Of a DNA stretch of 64,000 nt, positions 24,497 to 33,488 are shown one piece after another (positions within the stretch are counted from its first letter, which is position 1; the number at the start of each line of letters is the position of its first letter). The stretch covers positions 12,159 through 76,158 of the forward strand of contig JBEHYT010000020.1 of NCBI GenBank assembly GCA_048498035.1, written 5' to 3'. Source of the stretch: CADEDV01 sp048498035 (lineage in GTDB: Bacteria > Bacteroidota > Bacteroidia > Chitinophagales > Chitinophagaceae). Position numbers and translations under genes: made by a program. Under the pieces are notes generated by a model. It saw only the letters and a list, made by a program, of their open reading frames with translations, did not search any database and was not told the origin of the DNA.

Positions 24497-25291
24497 ATGG
24501 ATATACTGGAAACAATTGTGGCACAAAAAAGAAAAGAGGTGGCGGAGCGCAGGGAACGGGAAAGCCTCGCCCACCTGGAAATGAAGATCCGTGACCAGGC
24601 AGCTGGCAAGCGGTCGCTGGTACAGGCGTTGCAGCAGGAAGGCACGGGAATCATCGCAGAATTTAAGCGGAAAAGTCCAAGCAAAGGCTGGTTTAAGCCG
24701 GAAGGGCAGGAGGTGTTGCCTGTAGTACGGGCTTATGATGAATTTGGCGCTGCTGGAATTTCTGTATTAACTGATCTTACTTTTTTTGGAGGTTCGCTGG
24801 ATGACCTGGTGACTGTAAAGCAAAATACGGGCATCCCGGTGCTCCGCAAAGATTTTATGATCGACGTTTGGCAACTGGCTGAGGCAAAGGCAATGGGCGC
24901 AGATGTGATCCTGTTGATTGCAGCCTGCCTGAAACCAGGTGAGGTTAAAGAAATGGCAGCTTATGCGCACCAGTTGGGGCTGGAAGTGTTGCTGGAGATC
25001 CATTCGAGGGAGGAACTGGCGCATATTTGTGATGAAGTGGATATGGTGGGTGTTAATAACCGCAACCTGAAGACCTTTGAAGTGGATATCCGGCTTTCGC
25101 TGGAGCTGGTGAATGAATTACCTTCGGGGAAGCCCGCCGTGGCGGAAAGTGGCATTAGCCGGGTGGAAACTATTCTCCAGTTACGGCAAGCCGGTTTCAA
25201 AGGATTTTTGATCGGTGAAAATTTTATGAAGGCTGAAGATCCGGCCGTTGCATTCCGGGAATTTGCCGGGTTGCTGAAAAATCAGCAATGA
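24497..25291 (+). CDS. trpC: Indole-3-glycerol phosphate synthase
   Basis: This 264-residue TIM-barrel enzyme closes the indole ring from CdRP. Family blocks are IIAEFKRKSPSKGW (about residues 51-64, with the catalytic Lys), VLRKDFMIDVWQL (about 115-127, second catalytic Lys), GVNNRNLKTFEVD and AESGISRVETILQL (with the conserved Glu). The start ATG at 24497 follows trpD by 16 bp; the in-frame upstream start inside trpD is not supported. It is a separate protein here, not fused to TrpF as in enterobacteria. Confidence 0.96.
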   Translation: MDILETIVAQKRKEVAERRERESLAHLEMKIRDQAAGKRSLVQALQQEGTGIIAEFKRKSPSKGWFKPEGQEVLPVVRAYDEFGAAGISVLTDLTFFGGSLDDLVTVKQNTGIPVLRKDFMIDVWQLAEAKAMGADVILLIAACLKPGEVKEMAAYAHQLGLEVLLEIHSREELAHICDEVDMVGVNNRNLKTFEVDIRLSLELVNELPSGKPAVAESGISRVETILQLRQAGFKGFLIGENFMKAEDPAVAFREFAGLLKNQQ

Positions 25292-25346
25292 TGCGGCCGT
25301 TTTGTATACAACGATTGTTTGTCAGTGACCAAAAACTGGACAAACT

Positions 25347-26030
25347 ATGAGTGAAAACACAACCAATCCATTGAGCCCGCTGCCTGCAGTAAAGCTCCGG
25401 GTGAAAGTTTGTGGCATGACGTTGCCCGAACAGGTAAATGCCCTTGATGAAATGGGCGTTGATTTTGCGGGATTTATTTTTTACGAAAAATCGCCGCGGT
25501 TTGTTGGTAAAAAAATTACGCCGCAGGCGATGCGCCGGACCGGCGGACGAATTGCCAAGGTGGGTGTTTTTGTAAATACACCGTATGAGGAATTGATGCA
25601 AACGGTGGAAGATTACCGGTTAGACATGGTGCAGTTGCATGGTGATGAATCGGAACGATTTTGTGAACGCGTGGCGAATTATGTGTCGGTCATCAAAGCT
25701 TTTCGCCTGAGTGATAACGACCCGATTGAATGGATGGTGCGGCCTTATCATGAAGGATGCGATATGTATATGTTTGATACACTTGGATCGGGGTATGGAG
25801 GAACGGGAAAAAAATTTGACTGGCAGGTGTTGAAGGGGAAAATGATCGATAAACTTTTTTTCCTCAGCGGTGGAATTGAGCCGGGAGATGAAGACCAACT
25901 AAGATCGTTTGCGCAGGATCCCGTTGCACGGAAATTATTTGCTATCGATATCAACAGCCGGTTTGAAGTAACAGCCGGCGTGAAGAATATGGAAAAAATC
26001 AGGGCATTTCTTGACAACCTGAAACAATAG
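25347..26030 (+). CDS. trpF: Phosphoribosylanthranilate isomerase
   Basis: TrpF performs the Amadori rearrangement of PRA to CdRP. The 227 residues include the catalytic Cys22 in VKVCGMT (19-25), the substrate-binding GVDFAGFIFYEKSPRFV block, and the catalytic Asp in FDTLGSGYGGTGKKFDW (about residues 141-157). The N-terminal 15 residues before LRVKVCGMT are a Ser/Pro-rich extension. The start at ATG 25347 leaves 55 bp after trpC. Order trpC-trpF-trpB matches the chemical order of the later steps except for trpB before trpA. Confidence 0.95.
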   Translation: MSENTTNPLSPLPAVKLRVKVCGMTLPEQVNALDEMGVDFAGFIFYEKSPRFVGKKITPQAMRRTGGRIAKVGVFVNTPYEELMQTVEDYRLDMVQLHGDESERFCERVANYVSVIKAFRLSDNDPIEWMVRPYHEGCDMYMFDTLGSGYGGTGKKFDWQVLKGKMIDKLFFLSGGIEPGDEDQLRSFAQDPVARKLFAIDINSRFEVTAGVKNMEKIRAFLDNLKQ

Positions 26031-26079
26031 ATCCCGGGCCACCGGCCCGTTTGAAATCGTGAATTTTGATTTGATTGAC

Positions 26080-27276
26080 ATGACAACTTATACATCGCCC
26101 GACAAGCGGGGCTATTACGGAGAATTTGGAGGCGCTTATATTCCTGAAATGCTTTTTCACAACGTGGAAGAGTTGCGCAGTAGCTATTTGGATATCATTG
26201 GCGACCCTGCTTTCAAGAAAGAATTTGATGCGCTGTTAGCAGATTACGTGGGTAGACCTACACCGCTTTACCTTGCTGCGCGTCTTAGTGAAAAATTGAA
26301 AACAACCGTGTACCTGAAGCGTGAAGATCTTTGCCATACGGGAGCCCACAAGATCAACAACACGATTGGCCAGATATTACTGGCGGCACGTATGGGCAAA
26401 AAGCGGATTATTGCAGAAACAGGCGCAGGTCAGCATGGCGTTGCCACGGCAACTGTTTGCGCCTTAAAAGGTGTGGAATGTATTGTGTATATGGGCGAAA
26501 AAGATATTGAGCGGCAGGCGCCGAATGTTGCAAGAATGCGGATGCTGGGCGCAACCGTAATCCCGGCTGTATCCGGCAGCAAAACACTGAAGGATGCCAC
26601 GAATGAAGCCATCCGCGACTGGATCAACAATCCTTCCGATACCCATTATATCATCGGCAGCGTGGTGGGGCCACACCCTTACCCGGATATGGTGGCGCGA
26701 TTTCAGTCGGTGATCAGCAAAGAAATACGCTCACAGTTGCTACAGCATACCGGCAAGGAATTACCAAGCCATGTGGTGGCCTGTGTAGGTGGTGGCAGTA
26801 ATGCTGCGGGAACATTTTATCATTTCCTGGATGAGCCCACGGTGGAACTAATGGCAGTGGAAGCTGCAGGTCATGGGATAGCTTCAGGACAAAGCGCGGC
26901 TACAACTCAACTGGGTCGGCCAGGCATCCTGCATGGCAGTAAAAGTCTTGTGATGCAAACCGAAGACGGGCAGGTAGTGGAGCCGCATAGTATTTCTGCT
27001 GGGCTTGATTATCCTGGGATAGGTCCGCTGCATGCACATTTATTTGCCAGTAAACGCGCGCGCTTTTTACATGCTACGGACGAAGCGGCTTTGAAAGCAG
27101 CATTTGAATTGGCAAGGCTGGAAGGTATTATTCCCGCCCTGGAAAGCGCGCATGCACTCGCAGCACTGCATCAGCAACCGTGGAGCGGGAAAGAAACGAT
27201 CGTCGTATGTCTTAGCGGTCGGGGCGACAAAGACATGCAGGCATATATGAATGAAATGGAAAAAGAAAGGCCATGA
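26080..27276 (+). CDS. trpB: Tryptophan synthase beta chain
   Basis: TrpB condenses indole with serine using PLP. The 398 residues contain the PLP lysine Lys91 in CHTGAHKINNTIGQ (85-98), the GAGQHGVATA loop and the phosphate-binding GGGSNAAG loop (about 235-242), all typical of the canonical TrpB1 form. The start ATG at 26080 opens with the family-typical PDKRGYYGEFGGAYIPE; an in-frame GTG at 26059 is not supported. Its end overlaps trpA by 4 bp (ATGA), so the two subunits of the alpha2beta2 complex are translationally coupled. Confidence 0.97.
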   Translation: MTTYTSPDKRGYYGEFGGAYIPEMLFHNVEELRSSYLDIIGDPAFKKEFDALLADYVGRPTPLYLAARLSEKLKTTVYLKREDLCHTGAHKINNTIGQILLAARMGKKRIIAETGAGQHGVATATVCALKGVECIVYMGEKDIERQAPNVARMRMLGATVIPAVSGSKTLKDATNEAIRDWINNPSDTHYIIGSVVGPHPYPDMVARFQSVISKEIRSQLLQHTGKELPSHVVACVGGGSNAAGTFYHFLDEPTVELMAVEAAGHGIASGQSAATTQLGRPGILHGSKSLVMQTEDGQVVEPHSISAGLDYPGIGPLHAHLFASKRARFLHATDEAALKAAFELARLEGIIPALESAHALAALHQQPWSGKETIVVCLSGRGDKDMQAYMNEMEKERP

Positions 27277-28040
27277 GCAGGATCAATGATCTTTTTAAAA
27301 AGAAGAAACAGCGGGTACTGAATATGTATTGCACAGCCGGGTATCCACATTTGAATAGTACCGTTGAGGTGATTAAGGCGTTGCAGGATAACGGCGCCGA
27401 CCTGGTGGAAATCGGGATGCCTTATAGTGATCCGCTGGCCGATGGCCCGGTGATACAGCAGAGTAATGCAGTAGCGCTTGCCAATGGGATGACGATGGAG
27501 TTGCTGTTTCAGCAGTTGAAGCAGGCAAAAGGCATACAAGTGCCGTTGGTGTTGATGGGATACATGAATCCAGTACTTCAATATGGTTTTGAGCGGTTTT
27601 GTCGTGATGCGAAAGATGCTGGTGTTGATGGACTGATTCTGCCCGACCTTCCGCCGTTTGAATTTGAAGAGCAGTATCGGGAATTGTTGCAGCAGATTGG
27701 CCTTGATTTTATTTTCCTTGTTACTCCTGAAACACCGGATGCGCGTGTGCAGTACCTGGATTCACTTAGCAGTGGATTTTTGTATGCGGTGTCTTCATCT
27801 TCTACTACGGGGAAGGATAAACCTATGGCTGCTATACATGATTACCTCAACAGGTTGCGGAGGTTAAGGCTGAAAAACCCGGTGCTGGTGGGTTTTGGTG
27901 TAAAAGATAAATCCAGCTTTGATCTTGTTTGCAGTGAGGCAAACGGCGCTATTATTGGCAGCGCTTTTATCCGTGCGCTGCAACCTGATGTTCCGGTTGA
28001 ACAGAGTACCCGGACCTTTCTTGCTTCGGTACTTGGCTAG
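27273..28040 (+). CDS. trpA: Tryptophan synthase alpha chain
   Basis: TrpA cleaves indole-3-glycerol phosphate to indole, which passes to TrpB through a tunnel. The 255 residues hold the catalytic Glu46 and Asp57 in VEIGMPYSDPLADGP (45-59) and the phosphate-binding GFGVKDKSSF block (about 210-219). Last gene of trpEGDCFBA. No strong hairpin terminator is seen within the next 60 bp; a promoter for the next gene is found at 28137. Confidence 0.97.
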   Translation: MSRINDLFKKKKQRVLNMYCTAGYPHLNSTVEVIKALQDNGADLVEIGMPYSDPLADGPVIQQSNAVALANGMTMELLFQQLKQAKGIQVPLVLMGYMNPVLQYGFERFCRDAKDAGVDGLILPDLPPFEFEEQYRELLQQIGLDFIFLVTPETPDARVQYLDSLSSGFLYAVSSSSTTGKDKPMAAIHDYLNRLRRLRLKNPVLVGFGVKDKSSFDLVCSEANGAIIGSAFIRALQPDVPVEQSTRTFLASVLG

Positions 28041-28113
28041 TATAGTTTAGCGATTTTTAACGTTTGCTTATTGGTTATAAGGCCGTTGTGATGGGGTAGT
28101 TTGATCCGGCTCA

Positions 28114-28144
28114 TTGGATGCATCACGGCGATATGCTATCTTTG
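28114..28144 (+). promoter_or_regulatory. Promoter of the thioredoxin-like gene
   Basis: TATCTTTG at 28137-28144 matches TAnnTTTG, with TTG at 28114-28116 and a 20-nt spacer. It lies 37 nt before the start codon at 28182 and separates this gene from the trp operon. Confidence 0.55.
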
Positions 28145-28181
28145 TATATCCGGATCCAAAAGATGCCGGAAAAAATCCGGA

Positions 28182-29342
28182 ATGCGTACATTTTTTCTCC
28201 TGGTAGCTCTTGTGCCGGTCATTTCGTTTGCACAGGTGGCACGGCAATTAAAAAAGACAAGCGGGTTCGTCATCACTGGCGCTATCAGTGATTTAAAAGC
28301 CGGCACTACTGTAAAATTATCCAGTGCAAATACGGGTGCTGAATTTGCGACAGCAAAAGTGCAGCAGCGGAAAAAGACGATCCGCTCCGGCGGCAAAACC
28401 ATTGTAAAGCTGGAATCTATTTTTGTGCTCAATGGAAAACTGGATGAGCCAGAACTTTGCCTGCTGATGGTGGGAGAGGAGAAGCCTTTTGTTTTTTATC
28501 TTGAAAACGCGAAGGTTACTGTTAGTGGGAATGCGGCAGATATGAATGGCTGGCAGGTAAAGGGTTCCCGTTCCCAGGAAGATTTTAAAGTGTTTGAAAC
28601 GACATTTACGCCGCTGGCGCAAAGTTTGAATGCTGCGGCCACCACTATTAATGCGATGCCACCCGGTGCTGAGCGTGATAAAATGATGGAAACGTATACC
28701 GGCATTCAGAAAAACATTCAAAACCGGATTGATACTTTTATTGCGGCGAGACCCTCATCCTTCGTTTCTGCATTTGTGTTGCAGGTAATGATGAGTTTTG
28801 ATAATAACCCGTTGGTGGCGGAGCAGCGACTTAATCAGTTGGACACTACAGTTCAGCATTCATCGATCGGGAAAATGTTGGCGGCGGAGATTGCGGAAAA
28901 TAAGATAGGGGCGGTGGGGACTGAAGCGTTGGAATTTAGCCAGCCCGATACGTCTGGAACGCAGGTTAGCCTCTCATCTTTTCGGGGTCGTTATGTGTTG
29001 GTTGATTTTTGGGCAAGTTGGTGTGGTCCCTGCAGGAATGAGAATCCCAATGTGGTGGAGACGTTTGAGAAATTCAAGGACAAAAATTTTACGGTGCTTG
29101 GTGTATCGCTTGACCGGCCGGGCCGGAAGGCAGATTGGATGAAGGCGATTGGCGAGGATCACCTGGCGTGGACACATGTAAGTGATCTGCAGTTTTGGGA
29201 TAATGCAGCGGCGAAGTTGTATCATATACAGAGTATTCCGCAAAATATATTGGTTGATCCGCAGGGAAAGATTATCGGGAGAAATCTTCGTGGACCGGCA
29301 TTGCGGGAAAAGTTATGCGAGGTGCTGGGATGTACTGAATAA
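28182..29342 (+). CDS. TlpA-like thiol-disulfide oxidoreductase with DUF4369-type N-domain
   Basis: A 386-residue secreted protein with signal peptide TFFLLVALVPVISFAQ. Residues about 25-130 look like a DUF4369 beta-sandwich, 130-235 are helical, and 245-386 are a thioredoxin fold with the redox motif WASWCGPCRNENP (about 285-297) and FWDNAAAKLYHIQSIPQNILVDPQG containing the conserved cis-Pro. Such proteins keep periplasmic or outer-membrane proteins reduced or act in cytochrome maturation; the specific partner is unknown. ATG 28182 is chosen because it starts the signal peptide; an in-frame start at 28101 is unlikely. Confidence 0.9.
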   Translation: MRTFFLLVALVPVISFAQVARQLKKTSGFVITGAISDLKAGTTVKLSSANTGAEFATAKVQQRKKTIRSGGKTIVKLESIFVLNGKLDEPELCLLMVGEEKPFVFYLENAKVTVSGNAADMNGWQVKGSRSQEDFKVFETTFTPLAQSLNAAATTINAMPPGAERDKMMETYTGIQKNIQNRIDTFIAARPSSFVSAFVLQVMMSFDNNPLVAEQRLNQLDTTVQHSSIGKMLAAEIAENKIGAVGTEALEFSQPDTSGTQVSLSSFRGRYVLVDFWASWCGPCRNENPNVVETFEKFKDKNFTVLGVSLDRPGRKADWMKAIGEDHLAWTHVSDLQFWDNAAAKLYHIQSIPQNILVDPQGKIIGRNLRGPALREKLCEVLGCTE

Positions 29343-29732
29343 GGTGGGGATCGGTATGCGCAAGATGAAAGCGAATACTAATTTATCATCGATCGGGATG
29401 GATTGAGACGTTGCTGATTTGTTTTATCAAGTGGCATTTGTCTACTCAAAATCTTCCGGCGGCCCTGCGGGCCCTCCCCTTTTTTTCCCTCCCCCGCCTC
29501 CACCACTCATTTTTACCCTCTTCAAAAAGAATACCGGGTGGCAACTTTCGCTACCACAGACCGCCATCGGGAGTACAACAACAAATTTTAACCTTGTTGT
29601 CGTTAAGTATTGGAAACATTTGTCATCAGCTTAAGACATTTCAAATCTACAACCACAGCGTTCTCAAACCGCGTGAAAAAAAACATTTATGAGGGGAAAA
29701 ATCTGGCAGTGATGCCACATCAATAACTATTG
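29343..29732. other. Gene-free stretch of about 390 bp
   Basis: No convincing gene, RNA or repeat is seen. Short frames on the plus strand have a poly-Pro/Phe composition and no start context. A small GC hairpin GGCCC-TGC-GGGCC lies near 29460-29475 and TTGTTGT/ACAACAA pieces near 29575-29602. It may hold the 3' end of the upstream transcript. Confidence 0.4.
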
Positions 29733-29782
29733 AAAAAAGATGCCCGGCAACTCAAAGCGGATCGACATTCAAATTGCCAGGC
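29733..29782 (-). terminator. Terminator of the DUF2911 gene
   Basis: Arms GCCCGGCAA (29742-29750) and TTGCCAGGC (29774-29782) pair with one G-U, followed on the minus strand by a T run (A6 at 29733-29738). It begins 8 bp after the stop codon at 29790. Confidence 0.65.
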
Positions 29783-29789
29783 ACTACTT

Positions 29790-30893
29790 TTATTTCTTCT
29801 CCTGCTCCATTTTTTCAATCATCGTCTCCAGGTTTTTCCTATTCATATCGTCCGGAGCAAGGGGCAATGCCTTTTTCGCAAATTGCAACGCTTTTTTCGT
29901 ATCGCCATTGGCCGCATAACCACGGGCTAATCCCACCAACGGAATAAATGAACCGGGATTTTTCTTGTAATTCAACATAAACACATCCAGCGCTTCCTTA
30001 TTCTTTTGTTGCGCCAACAATTGTCGTCCATAGTTGTGCAGTTGTTGCAGGTTGCCATGCTCCAGGGCCTGCTGCATGGTGCTGTCTGCCTCAGCCTGGC
30101 GACCCAGTTTGGCAAGCAGGGTAGCTTTGGTGGAAAGCGTTTGAAAATTTGCTTCACCGATATAACGGCCATTCACTGCCTGTTCAGCCCAGGCCAATCC
30201 CTCTTCCAGGTTTTTATTATGGTCTGAAGCATATTGTGCAGCCTGTTGAAACGATTGCCAACCCGGGTTAAAACTGCGCTCCCCGCGAAGTTCCCGGCGG
30301 AATGATTGAAATTGCAGTTCGTCAAGGTCAACCTGTACGCGAAACGGTATCCGTAATTTTTCCCATTCCAATGCGATAGTTGCTGCATCCGCAGTTTCGT
30401 CCAGGAATTCGTAGCGAAGCCATTCTACCGATTGTCCCATGGCAACCGGCTTTACCATCACGCGCAGCGCATCTTCTGCTGAATTATAAAAAAAGCTTCC
30501 CCAGCTCGTGCTGTTCCGGGAAAAGATGAGCGTACATTGTTGCGGATCATAGGCAATAAAAAATCCGTATTTGCCTGCAGGCAATTCTTTTCCTTCTATT
30601 TTAACGGGCGTTGAAAATTCGATTGTAGTATTTTCATTGGCACCTGCGCGCCAGGGAGCAGCTTTGGAAGTACCAAAATTGAGGTCGTTGAAACCTACGG
30701 GTACAAGTTGACCCCAAATTTTTCCCTCCCGGCCCTTTACCCCCGGGCGATCGTAGTGAATGGTTACATCGGTAATACCGATACGTTCGCCCACGGTAGC
30801 CTTTTTGTTACCACCATCCGGGGGAGTGGTGAGTTGGGCTTTTGTAATTAATCCTATCCCTGCAAACAGGATGGCAAGCCAGATTTTCTTCAT
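29790..30893 (-). CDS. DUF2911 domain protein with TPR-like C-terminal half
   Basis: A 367-residue secreted protein; ATG 30893 gives the signal peptide KKIWLAILFAGIGLITKAQ. Residues about 25-165 are a DUF2911 domain with the recognisable VTIHYDRPGVKGREGKIWG (split near 45-63), NENTTIEFSTPVKIEGKELPAGKYG and WGSFFYNSAEDALRV segments. From about 205 to the end, helical pairs spaced about 34 residues apart (LEEGLAWAEQAVNG, LAKLGRQAEADSTMQQAL, YAANGDTKKALQFAKKAL) look like tetratricopeptide repeats. DUF2911 has no known biochemical role; the family is frequent in Bacteroidota. Located alone between two gene-poor regions, with its own terminator. Confidence 0.87.
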   Translation of the reverse strand: MKKIWLAILFAGIGLITKAQLTTPPDGGNKKATVGERIGITDVTIHYDRPGVKGREGKIWGQLVPVGFNDLNFGTSKAAPWRAGANENTTIEFSTPVKIEGKELPAGKYGFFIAYDPQQCTLIFSRNSTSWGSFFYNSAEDALRVMVKPVAMGQSVEWLRYEFLDETADAATIALEWEKLRIPFRVQVDLDELQFQSFRRELRGERSFNPGWQSFQQAAQYASDHNKNLEEGLAWAEQAVNGRYIGEANFQTLSTKATLLAKLGRQAEADSTMQQALEHGNLQQLHNYGRQLLAQQKNKEALDVFMLNYKKNPGSFIPLVGLARGYAANGDTKKALQFAKKALPLAPDDMNRKNLETMIEKMEQEKK

Positions 30894-31021
30894 AATCAGT
30901 TGGTTTTTTAGCAAACTACAGCATCAAGCCAGCTTTTTGCCATGAAATTTGACCAACGAAACGGGCGGGGGATGAGCGGAACGCGGAAATTTGTATCTTT
31001 CTGATCACCAAACTATACGTT

Positions 31022-31279
31022 ATGCGGAATAGAACAGGGCTTATTATTCTTATCATCCTCGTTGTAGCCGCTTATTTTCTGAACCCCGGCTACCCCAAAC
31101 ATCTTGAAAAACTGGGAATGCCCACGCTGCTATCGGAGCCGTTGGGTCGGGATAATCCCAACCCGGTTGGTAACCTGGTGGCGGAATACCATAACTACTA
31201 CCTGTTCTCCACCACTACAAATCGTTTTATCGGTAGCGGAATGACGATAGGGTTGTTTGGCGTTGTATTGCGCAGATGA
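31022..31279 (+). CDS. Small membrane protein of unknown function, 85 aa
   Basis: Starts at ATG 31022 with one transmembrane segment (GLIILIILVVAAYFLNPGYP, residues 6-25) followed by a hydrophilic middle and a second weakly hydrophobic segment near FIGSGMTIGLFGVVLRR. The -7-like element TATCTTTC at 30994-31001 is close to consensus (one mismatch) and sits about 20 nt before the start, which supports a real gene. The stop is 4 bp from the end of the convergent pdxJ gene. I recognise no family; similar short proteins with an LGMPTLL-like motif occur next to pdxJ in related genomes only as far as I can recall. Confidence 0.6.
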   Translation: MRNRTGLIILIILVVAAYFLNPGYPKHLEKLGMPTLLSEPLGRDNPNPVGNLVAEYHNYYLFSTTTNRFIGSGMTIGLFGVVLRR

Positions 31280-31283
31280 CCGA

Positions 31284-32003
31284 CTATTGTAGTTGCCGCT
31301 TGTAAAGCTGAACGGTGTTTTCAAGACCCAGGTAGAGCGCATCGCTGATGAGGGCATGACCGATGCTGACCTCATCCAGCCATGGAATATGGCGGGAAAA
31401 GAAGTTCAGGTTTTGCAGGTCCAGGTCGTGCCCGGCATTTAGTCCCAAACCGAGTTCCCTGGCTTTTTCAGCTGCTGCAATGTATGGAGCAATGGCTTCT
31501 TCTTTTTTGCCTTCAGCAAACAGCCGTGCATAGACCTCTGTATATAGTTCGATACGGTCAGTGCCCGTGGCGGCTGCGCCGCTGACCATTTCCGGATCAG
31601 GATCTACAAAGATAGACACCCGGATACCTGCCTTTTTGAATATCCCGATGATTTCTACCAGGTAATCGTGATGCGTGAGCGTGTCCCATCCGTGGTCAGA
31701 GGTTAATTGTCCCTGTACATCAGGGACGAGGGTTACCTGGTGTGGCCGGGCTTGCAATACGAGTTCCACAAATTTCTGTTCACGGCAATTCCCTTCGATA
31801 TTAAATTCTGTGGTGATGATCTTGCGGATAGCGTGTACATCTGCATAGCGAATATGACGTTCGTCGGGGCGTGGATGCACCGTAATGCCGTCTGCGCCAA
31901 ATTCCTGTATATCAACGGCTGCTTTTACAACATCAGGATTAGTACCGCCACGTGCATTGCGGAGGGTAGCGATCTTGTTGATGTTTACACTTAACTTGGT
32001 CAT
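31284..32003 (-). CDS. pdxJ: Pyridoxine 5'-phosphate synthase
   Basis: PdxJ condenses 1-deoxyxylulose 5-phosphate with aminoacetone phosphate to form pyridoxine 5'-phosphate in the DXP-dependent vitamin B6 pathway. The 239-residue TIM-barrel protein has the typical start LSVNINKIATLRNARGG (residues 4-20), GADGITVHPRPDERHI (about 34-49), VPDVQGQLTSDHGWD and LGLGLNAGHDLDLQNL (about 193-208). Start ATG 32003; the next gene upstream on the same strand ends 16 bp away, so the two may be co-transcribed. Confidence 0.96.
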   Translation of the reverse strand: MTKLSVNINKIATLRNARGGTNPDVVKAAVDIQEFGADGITVHPRPDERHIRYADVHAIRKIITTEFNIEGNCREQKFVELVLQARPHQVTLVPDVQGQLTSDHGWDTLTHHDYLVEIIGIFKKAGIRVSIFVDPDPEMVSGAAATGTDRIELYTEVYARLFAEGKKEEAIAPYIAAAEKARELGLGLNAGHDLDLQNLNFFSRHIPWLDEVSIGHALISDALYLGLENTVQLYKRQLQ

Positions 32004-32018
32004 AGTCGTATTTTCAGG

Positions 32019-32807
32019 TTAAAGTTCCATCCATGTGTGATCAGCCAGCAGTTTTACCGCAGCTACAAATCGTTTGAACGGCCCGCCGCTTCCCCATTCT
32101 TTTGGCGATACCAGTGAAAGCAGGTGGGAGCCATCTTTTTTCTCATATAAATAATAGAGCTGGCCGATATTTGGCTTGAACGAAAGTTTCGCTTCATAGA
32201 TCATCAATGAAAGTTCCTTGCGCTTCTGGATTTCCTGCGCCTGCAGTGCCAACAGCTCAACCTGCTTCCGTATCTGCTCCAACTGCATATTGGTTTGTTC
32301 TTCCATTGCCGTCAACGCCTTATGGCGTATCATACCTTCTTCCGTGGGTCGTATCATGGCCCCGCTTACCGATGCGGAATAGGGGAGTACACTCAACTGT
32401 TTATGGAAAAATTCAGTATTGGTATAGGTGCTTCCATCCTCTAGCAGTCCCTGTTGCGTAAGCTTCAGGTAGCCATTGGGCATAATTTCATGATGGATAT
32501 GCAGGTGAGACGTACCTCCCCGGTAAAAATGAATTGAAAAGCTGATACTGTCACCAAAGCTCACCTGTGCGTGATCTGCTACGGCGGGATCGGCAAAGCT
32601 GTTTAACTGGCCATCGGCTTCCAGTTCATACGCAGATTCAAAAGCCTGTCCTTCGAGCGTTACCCAATTATGCTGAACCCGCAGGCGTTTACTATCGGGC
32701 ACGCTTTCCAGTTTGTAGATACCGCTCCGGGGGCGGGTGCCCATTTCATAACTACCTTTTTCGGGAAACAGTTGCCAGGAGGCCAGGAAATTGTACACTT
32801 GAACCAT
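32019..32807 (-). CDS. Two-domain protein: beta-sandwich N-part plus DUF2452-like C-part
   Basis: A 262-residue cytosolic protein without signal peptide. Residues 1-140 are strand-rich (GTRPRSGIYKLESVPDSKRLRV and YRGGTSHLHIHHEIMPNGYLKLT), suggesting a lipocalin-like or DUF1579-like domain. A helical, Gln/Glu-rich segment follows (about 160-205). The last 60 residues, with KPNIGQLYYLYEKKDGSHLLSLVSPKEWG and LLADHTWMEL, resemble DUF2452. I infer a fusion of the two. The ATG at 32807 is preferred over 32828 as it starts the compact N-terminus, but the latter cannot be excluded. Function unknown. The end lies 16 bp from pdxJ. Confidence 0.65.
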   Translation of the reverse strand: MVQVYNFLASWQLFPEKGSYEMGTRPRSGIYKLESVPDSKRLRVQHNWVTLEGQAFESAYELEADGQLNSFADPAVADHAQVSFGDSISFSIHFYRGGTSHLHIHHEIMPNGYLKLTQQGLLEDGSTYTNTEFFHKQLSVLPYSASVSGAMIRPTEEGMIRHKALTAMEEQTNMQLEQIRKQVELLALQAQEIQKRKELSLMIYEAKLSFKPNIGQLYYLYEKKDGSHLLSLVSPKEWGSGGPFKRFVAAVKLLADHTWMEL

Positions 32808-32881
32808 TGCATGCGAATAGAATCGCAAAGGTAGGCAGGTTGCCGCTAAAAAACAGGTGTCAGACGATGGGGACTAACTAA

Positions 32882-33151
32882 CTATTGATCCCGCAACTCT
32901 TCCTCGATGGCTTCACTTAGCCGGGTTTCCTGTTGTTCTACCCAAACAGGCAATTGTTGTGCGTTGAGCCGCCAGCGGTCCTGCTCCTGGATCATCTGGA
33001 ACAGGATCCTGTCACCCCGGTCATCAACCACATTGACTGAAAAATATACCTGATCTGCGGTTTTCGCCCTGCGAAAGTTAAACTCCCGAAGGCGTCCGCC
33101 AGCCTTAATAAGCCTCGTAAACTGAATTGCCTTTATAAACCGGATTTCCAT
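32882..33151 (-). CDS. Small conserved protein of unknown function, 89 aa
   Basis: Begins at ATG 33151 (EIRFIKAIQFTRLIKAGGRLREFNFRR) and ends at 32882. The fold appears to be a small alpha/beta domain, with an N-terminal strand-helix, the segment DQVYFSVNVVDDRGDRILFQM and a C-terminal acidic helix (QETRLSEAIEEELRDQ). No motif is recognised. The frame is open upstream to 33247 but those codons carry no sign of being coding. It precedes the 32019-32807 gene on the same strand, 74 bp away, and is divergent from the DUF1328 gene. Confidence 0.6.
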   Translation of the reverse strand: MEIRFIKAIQFTRLIKAGGRLREFNFRRAKTADQVYFSVNVVDDRGDRILFQMIQEQDRWRLNAQQLPVWVEQQETRLSEAIEEELRDQ

Positions 33152-33304
33152 GTGAGGGATTTGAGGAAATATGTCAGCAATTACTGTGCTAAGAGAGGAA
33201 TGTGCGCTACAAAAGTTGTTCACAAAAACGGAAGCGGTAGCTGGCACGTTTTTTTACCTATAAGATACAGACAACCGATTCTTTAACCCTTCAATTATAA
33301 GATT

Positions 33305-33469
33305 ATGTTACGTTGGACAGTTATATTTTTACTGGTTGCCCTGGTGGCAGCAGTATTCGGATTTACCGGAATCGCGGCTGGTGCTGCGGGAATTGCCAAA
33401 GTGTTATTCTTTATTTTTATCGTGCTCTTTATCATTTCCCTGATCTCGGGCCGGAAATCAACCGTTTAA
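33305..33469 (+). CDS. DUF1328 small membrane protein (YtjA-like)
   Basis: A 54-residue ORF, too short for routine ORF lists, encodes a protein matching the DUF1328 pattern: MLRWTVIFLLVALVAAVFGF at the start, then the Gly/Ala-rich turn TGIAAGAAGIAK and a second hydrophobic helix VLFFIFIVLFIISLI, ending SGRKSTV. Two transmembrane helices are predicted by eye. DUF1328 proteins are stress-induced in several bacteria but have no known mechanism. ATG at 33305 and stop TAA at 33467-33469. A hairpin terminator follows at 33489-33517, so this is a short independent transcript. Confidence 0.85.
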   Translation: MLRWTVIFLLVALVAAVFGFTGIAAGAAGIAKVLFFIFIVLFIISLISGRKSTV

Positions 33470-33488
33470 TAAGGCAACGAATTATGTT

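Noticed and set aside
29343..29732. Small genes at 29411-29692 on the plus strand
   Set aside because: Poly-Pro and Phe-rich frames in a GC-rich, low-complexity stretch, no start-site signals, two frames open at once.
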